DNA of 64,000 nt from Oscillospiraceae bacterium (lineage in GTDB: Bacteria > Bacillota > Clostridia > Oscillospirales > Ruminococcaceae): contig JAITFZ010000033.1 of assembly GCA_031280965.1 (NCBI GenBank), positions 51,210-115,209 on the forward strand, in the 5' to 3' direction. The translations under genes and the position numbers were made by a program. Within the stretch, counting starts at the first letter, position 1, and each line of letters begins with the position of its first letter. The notes below the pieces were generated by a model, which was given only the letters and a program-made list of their open reading frames with translations, did not search any database and had not been told where the DNA came from. Shown one piece after another: positions 61,502 through 64,000 of this stretch.

Positions 61502-61735
61502 TTGAAGAAGCCGTCAAAGCTCTCCAAACGACCTACAGCTATAAGTGGGCTAAAATTCGTTCCGTACAAAGACCGCAAATCTGTTTGCGTCGATTTGAAG
61601 AAAATTTATGGTGCAGTAAATCTTGAAGACGCTGAATATGCTAAAGAAGAGTTTCGGGAAATATGGAATCAAAAATACCCGGCAATCTTGCGTTCGTGGG
61701 ACGATATTTGGGCTGACCTAATTACAAAGGTATGA
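61502..61735 (+). pseudogene. IS256-family transposase remnant
   Basis: From about residue 16 the frame reads GLKFVPYKDRKSVCVDLKKIYGAVN, continuing EEFREIWNQKYPAILRSWDDIWADL, which matches the segment of IS256/mutator transposases just before the C-terminal quarter (LK.VSYKDRK...DLK.IY...). The rest of the transposase is missing on both sides and the upstream 61420-61500 sequence is unrelated. Inactive fragment; the region around it shows no terminal inverted repeats I could find. Confidence 0.72.
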
Positions 61736-61741
61736 TTTTTT

Positions 61742-61873
61742 TCATTTCTTTAAAAGAGATTTTTGGGACAACTCTTTTGATAGGAAATCCGAGAGTTCCT
61801 TTAACCTCTTTTTAATATGCTCTTTTGTCGGGGGATTTTCTACAATGAGTTTTATACTATCAGATTTTTTCAT
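61742..61873 (-). CDS. small charged protein (43 residues) of mobile-element type
   Basis: ATG at 61873, stop TGA at 61742-61744. The peptide runs MKKSDSIKLIVENPPTKEHI, then alternating Lys/Glu (KKRLKELSDFLSKEL). The opening K..SIKLIVENPPTKE resembles, from memory, short proteins carried by clostridial integrative elements; role unknown. GAGG lies about 13 bases before the start, a little far. Fits between the IS remnant and the HTH fragment. Confidence 0.5.
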   Translation of the reverse strand: MKKSDSIKLIVENPPTKEHIKKRLKELSDFLSKELSQKSLLKK

Positions 61874-61912
61874 AGTAGCCCACAACCTCTTTGAAATATT
61901 TCATTCAAAGAT

Positions 61913-62218
61913 ATGAGGGCAGAACAAATTATAGAAGTGGGCAGACAAATTAAAGAGATGTGCGGATTTTCTACCGTCAGTGCATGTGATAAAAGATTAA
62001 AGGCTTTAATAGAAGCAGGGTATCTTGAAAGGAAAAAATATATTTATGGAGTAGCAGGGCTGTATACTTTAACTCACAACACGGGTGTTTTAGTTATAAA
62101 AAAGATATTAATTTTTGATATGTGTTTTAAACGAAGTAGGATTTACCGCATAAATATGCGATATTTTTCGTGTTTCCAACGAAAACATACAGTCGCAGAG
62201 ATTCTAATAAGCACTTGA
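61913..62218 (+). CDS. possible winged-helix fragment
   Basis: 101-codon frame. Residues 5-55 (IIEVGRQIKEMCGFSTVSACDKRLKALIEAGYLERKKYIYGVAGLYTLT) look like a winged helix as in replication-relaxation or mobilisation regulators; the remainder is basic and unconvincing and runs into the next promoter. No good ribosome binding site. Likely a truncated gene. Confidence 0.35.
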   Translation: MRAEQIIEVGRQIKEMCGFSTVSACDKRLKALIEAGYLERKKYIYGVAGLYTLTHNTGVLVIKKILIFDMCFKRSRIYRINMRYFSCFQRKHTVAEILIST

Positions 62219-62243
62219 CATTTCTTCGACATTGGGTTATAAT
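62215..62243 (+). promoter_or_regulatory. sigma-A-type promoter for the DUF4143 ATPase
   Basis: TTGACA at 62215-62220, 17-base spacer, TATAAT at 62238-62243, 41 bases before the ATG, which has AGGAGG ahead of it. Confidence 0.8.
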
Positions 62244-62284
62244 AAGATTAAATCGTATTTTAGCCGAAATAGAGGAGGTCTACC

Positions 62285-63520
62285 ATGACATACATCAAAC
62301 GTGATATTGAGCCAATCATACAAGAAGTATCAGCATCATATGCCGCCTTAATCATCACAGGCCCGCGGCAGGTCGGAAAAACCACTACTTTGAAACAGAT
62401 TGCCGCGGAAAATGGAGAGAGTAATCGCAAGGTTGTCAGTCTTGACGACCTTGAGGCTCGCCGAACGGCACAGACCGACCCGGAGCTGTTCCTGTCAATG
62501 TATCCCGCGCCGTTACTAATTGACGAAGTACAATACGCACCGGAGCTATTCTCAAGAATTAAAATCGAGATTGACAACGGAGCGATCCCCGGAAGTTACT
62601 GGATGACCGGCTCACAACCGTTTCGTCTGCTTGAATTAGCACAGGAGTCACTCGCGGGGCGGGTTGCAATCTTGAAAATGTCGGGGTTATCTCAACACGA
62701 AATTTATGGGCAGGGTCAGAATGAGCCTTTACACGTCAATTTCACGGCTTTACAGAATCGTACTCATTCGGGTACACCCACAAACACTACAGGGCAGTAT
62801 GAGCGAATTTGGAAAGGCTCTCTGCCGGGGCACGTCAGCGGGAAGTACCCCAACCGCAATATTTTTTACAGCAGTTATATGCAGACGTATATTCAGCGCG
62901 ACATCGGCGATATGCTCGCACGGGTGGATTCATTGCAATTTGAGGATTTTATAAGAGCGGCAGCTTGTCGTGCAGGGCAAATGTTAAACGTCCACGATAT
63001 TGCACTTGATGTCGGGGTGACTGACGATACCGCAAAACGCTGGTTGCGATTGTTAGAGAAGTCCGGGGTTATATTCTACCTGCGGTCGTTCTCGAATAAT
63101 CTCCTCAAACGAACAGTAAAGACTCCGAAAATGTACTTTTTCGATACCGGACTCGTGGCATACCTCACTAAGTACGGCACACCCGAAATCTTGATGAATG
63201 GTGCAATTAACGGTGCGATTTTGGAAAATTATGTTATTTCTGAGATTTTCAAGAGTTATAACAACGCCGGCTTGGATTGTACCGCTCACTATTATCGTGA
63301 TAAGGACGGTAAGGAAATCGACTTAGTGATTGAAAGTGCTGGTGAGCTTCATACTGTTGAAATTAAAAAAAGTGCTTCACCACCGACTGAGCTTGCCGGG
63401 GTATTCAAAGTATTAGACGCGGCGAGCATACCGCGCGGTGCGGGGGCGATTATATGTACTAAACAGGAATTTTCGGCGATTAACCGTGATACAGCGATTG
63501 TTCCGGTATGGACAATTTAA
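62285..63520 (+). CDS. AAA_14 / DUF4143 family ATPase
   Basis: 411 residues. AAA domain: Walker A IITGPRQVGKTTTLKQIA near 25, Walker B PLLIDEVQYAPELF near 75, sensor WMTGSQPF. Then a central YMQTYIQRDIGDMLARVDSLQFEDFIRAAA segment, a winged helix and the DUF4143 nuclease-like domain with the PD-(D/E)xK-like core YYRDKDGKEIDLVIE..GELHTVEIKKS. These are common accessory-region proteins of unknown function, proposed to be defence or stress ATPases. AGGAGG precedes the start. Confidence 0.88.
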   Translation: MTYIKRDIEPIIQEVSASYAALIITGPRQVGKTTTLKQIAAENGESNRKVVSLDDLEARRTAQTDPELFLSMYPAPLLIDEVQYAPELFSRIKIEIDNGAIPGSYWMTGSQPFRLLELAQESLAGRVAILKMSGLSQHEIYGQGQNEPLHVNFTALQNRTHSGTPTNTTGQYERIWKGSLPGHVSGKYPNRNIFYSSYMQTYIQRDIGDMLARVDSLQFEDFIRAAACRAGQMLNVHDIALDVGVTDDTAKRWLRLLEKSGVIFYLRSFSNNLLKRTVKTPKMYFFDTGLVAYLTKYGTPEILMNGAINGAILENYVISEIFKSYNNAGLDCTAHYYRDKDGKEIDLVIESAGELHTVEIKKSASPPTELAGVFKVLDAASIPRGAGAIICTKQEFSAINRDTAIVPVWTI

Positions 63521-63558
63521 ATTTTTGCCTCGATTTGGATTTTACACTTTCATTTTGT

Positions 63559-63712
63559 TTATATCCTTGCCCTGACTTCTTTGGAAGATGAGCCTCTACC
63601 TGCTCGCATGGAAGCCATACCTTTTTCAATTTCGGCATTGAACTCCTCTTTTGAAAGCTCAGAATGAATAAGCGGCGTTTTTTTTCGGCAACTTTATTTC
63701 AAACGGAATGTG
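63559..63712 (-). pseudogene. RelB/DinJ-type antitoxin remnant with frameshift
   Basis: Minus strand reads IPFEIKLPKK, then, after a shift at a run of eight A (T8 at 63678-63685 on the plus strand), TPLIHSELSKEEFNAEIEKG and MASMRAGRGSSSKEVRARI stop. Both halves match the second half of RelB/DinJ antitoxins (IPFEI.LP; LSKEE...AEIEKG...RAGR..S..EV). A stop just before IPFEI cuts off the DNA-binding N-terminus. No toxin partner is present. A homopolymer sequencing error could explain the shift but not the upstream stop. Confidence 0.65.
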
Positions 63713-63750
63713 TTATAAATTTCTTTCTTTAAATAATATTGTTACACGAT

Positions 63751-63975
63751 TTAATTTTGAAAATATTTTACAGATAATTTTCGCACAAAGGAATCGCATT
63801 TTTGATACATTTCTCTCACGGATTTAGCAGAAGCAGTCAAGGAAGAAAAGGTTTCCGATTCAAAAAATGTTAACGCTATATACGCGGGATAAACGTAGCA
63901 CTGCTGAGGAGCAACTACACGCTTTCCGTGGCTTGAATGGCGAAACGGCGGACTGAAAAGTTCGCTGTTTTTCAT
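63751..63975 (-). CDS. hypothetical protein, doubtful
   Basis: 74-codon frame starting MKNSELFSPPFRHSSHGKRVV and continuing with ESETFSSLTASAKSVREMYQKCDSF. No recognised family, no clear ribosome binding site. It lies in the accessory tail and may be the end of an element gene or chance. Confidence 0.25.
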   Translation of the reverse strand: MKNSELFSPPFRHSSHGKRVVAPQQCYVYPAYIALTFFESETFSSLTASAKSVREMYQKCDSFVRKLSVKYFQN

Positions 63976-64000
63976 TTCGCCGGCAAGCCCCGAGCGAAAA

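Noticed and set aside
1..64000. tRNA, rRNA or tmRNA genes
   Set aside because: No GTTCRANNC-type T-loop with matching acceptor arms and no rRNA-like sequence was seen on either strand; a tRNA search program would settle this.

Overview
The window reads as a chromosomal segment of an anaerobic, Gram-positive-type bacterium of the class Clostridia (Bacillota), most likely an uncultured relative of the Oscillospirales/Ruminococcaceae. This is inferred from gene content: a FabK-type enoyl reductase in an acc/fab operon, a dockerin-bearing secreted protein, a family 94 glycoside phosphorylase, an EndoA/MazF-type toxin, a WalJ-like metallo-hydrolase, an LtaS-like enzyme, strong purine-rich Shine-Dalgarno sites and TTGACA-N17-TATAAT promoters. 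Base composition is moderate. I saw no rRNA, tRNA or CRISPR array. Coding density is high, and no gene-free stretch exceeds 300 bases.

Layout. 1-4552: end of a lactate permease gene, then pyruvate carboxylase. 4532-8094 (minus): ABC-F ATPase, a PilT-like ATPase, a CobU-like enzyme. 8243-15674: glycogen synthase, cellobiose/cellodextrin-type phosphorylase, YifB/ComM ATPase, phosphosugar mutase, which together suggest uptake and phosphorolysis of beta-glucans and glycogen storage. 15697-26295: small membrane proteins, NAD(P)HX repair, a lipoprotein, PdxS, 3-methyladenine glycosylase, guanine deaminase, a WalJ-like hydrolase, a DUF2974 protein and an ECF sigma/anti-sigma pair. 26430-38979: the fatty-acid block. 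Amidohydrolase, aroK, aroE and fabD run leftward. fabH, fabK, fabG, fabF, accB, fabZ, accC, accD, accA and acpP run rightward and cover malonyl-CoA formation plus nearly the whole elongation cycle. 39222-49944: proline synthesis (proBA), a BTAD regulator, a dockerin protein, an FNT-like channel, a chemoreceptor, PhoU and a zinc-binding lipoprotein. 50012-57915: an HD-GYP response regulator with a large hybrid kinase, a MazF toxin, MscL, NagB and an LtaS-like enzyme. 58003-59964: uvrB. 60015-64000: an accessory tail with truncated integrase, excisionase-like frame, IS256 transposase remnant, a DUF4143 ATPase and a frameshifted RelB-like antitoxin, i.e. a decayed mobile element.

The strongest unexplained signal is an 80-base leader repeat. 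Two perfect tandem copies end exactly at the fabG start codon, and two diverged copies end exactly at the start codon of a small gene at 39222. Each gene-proximal copy carries a Shine-Dalgarno site and a three-codon reading frame whose stop overlaps the gene's ATG (ATGA). At fabG the duplication makes a chain of three micro-reading frames, each coupled to the next by an ATGA overlap. Other points of interest are a regulator with a BTAD domain fused to a degenerate GGDEF-like domain, an N-terminal dockerin protein, a terminator whose 3' arm holds the next gene's Shine-Dalgarno site, an inverted repeat flanking a promoter, and several short genes.
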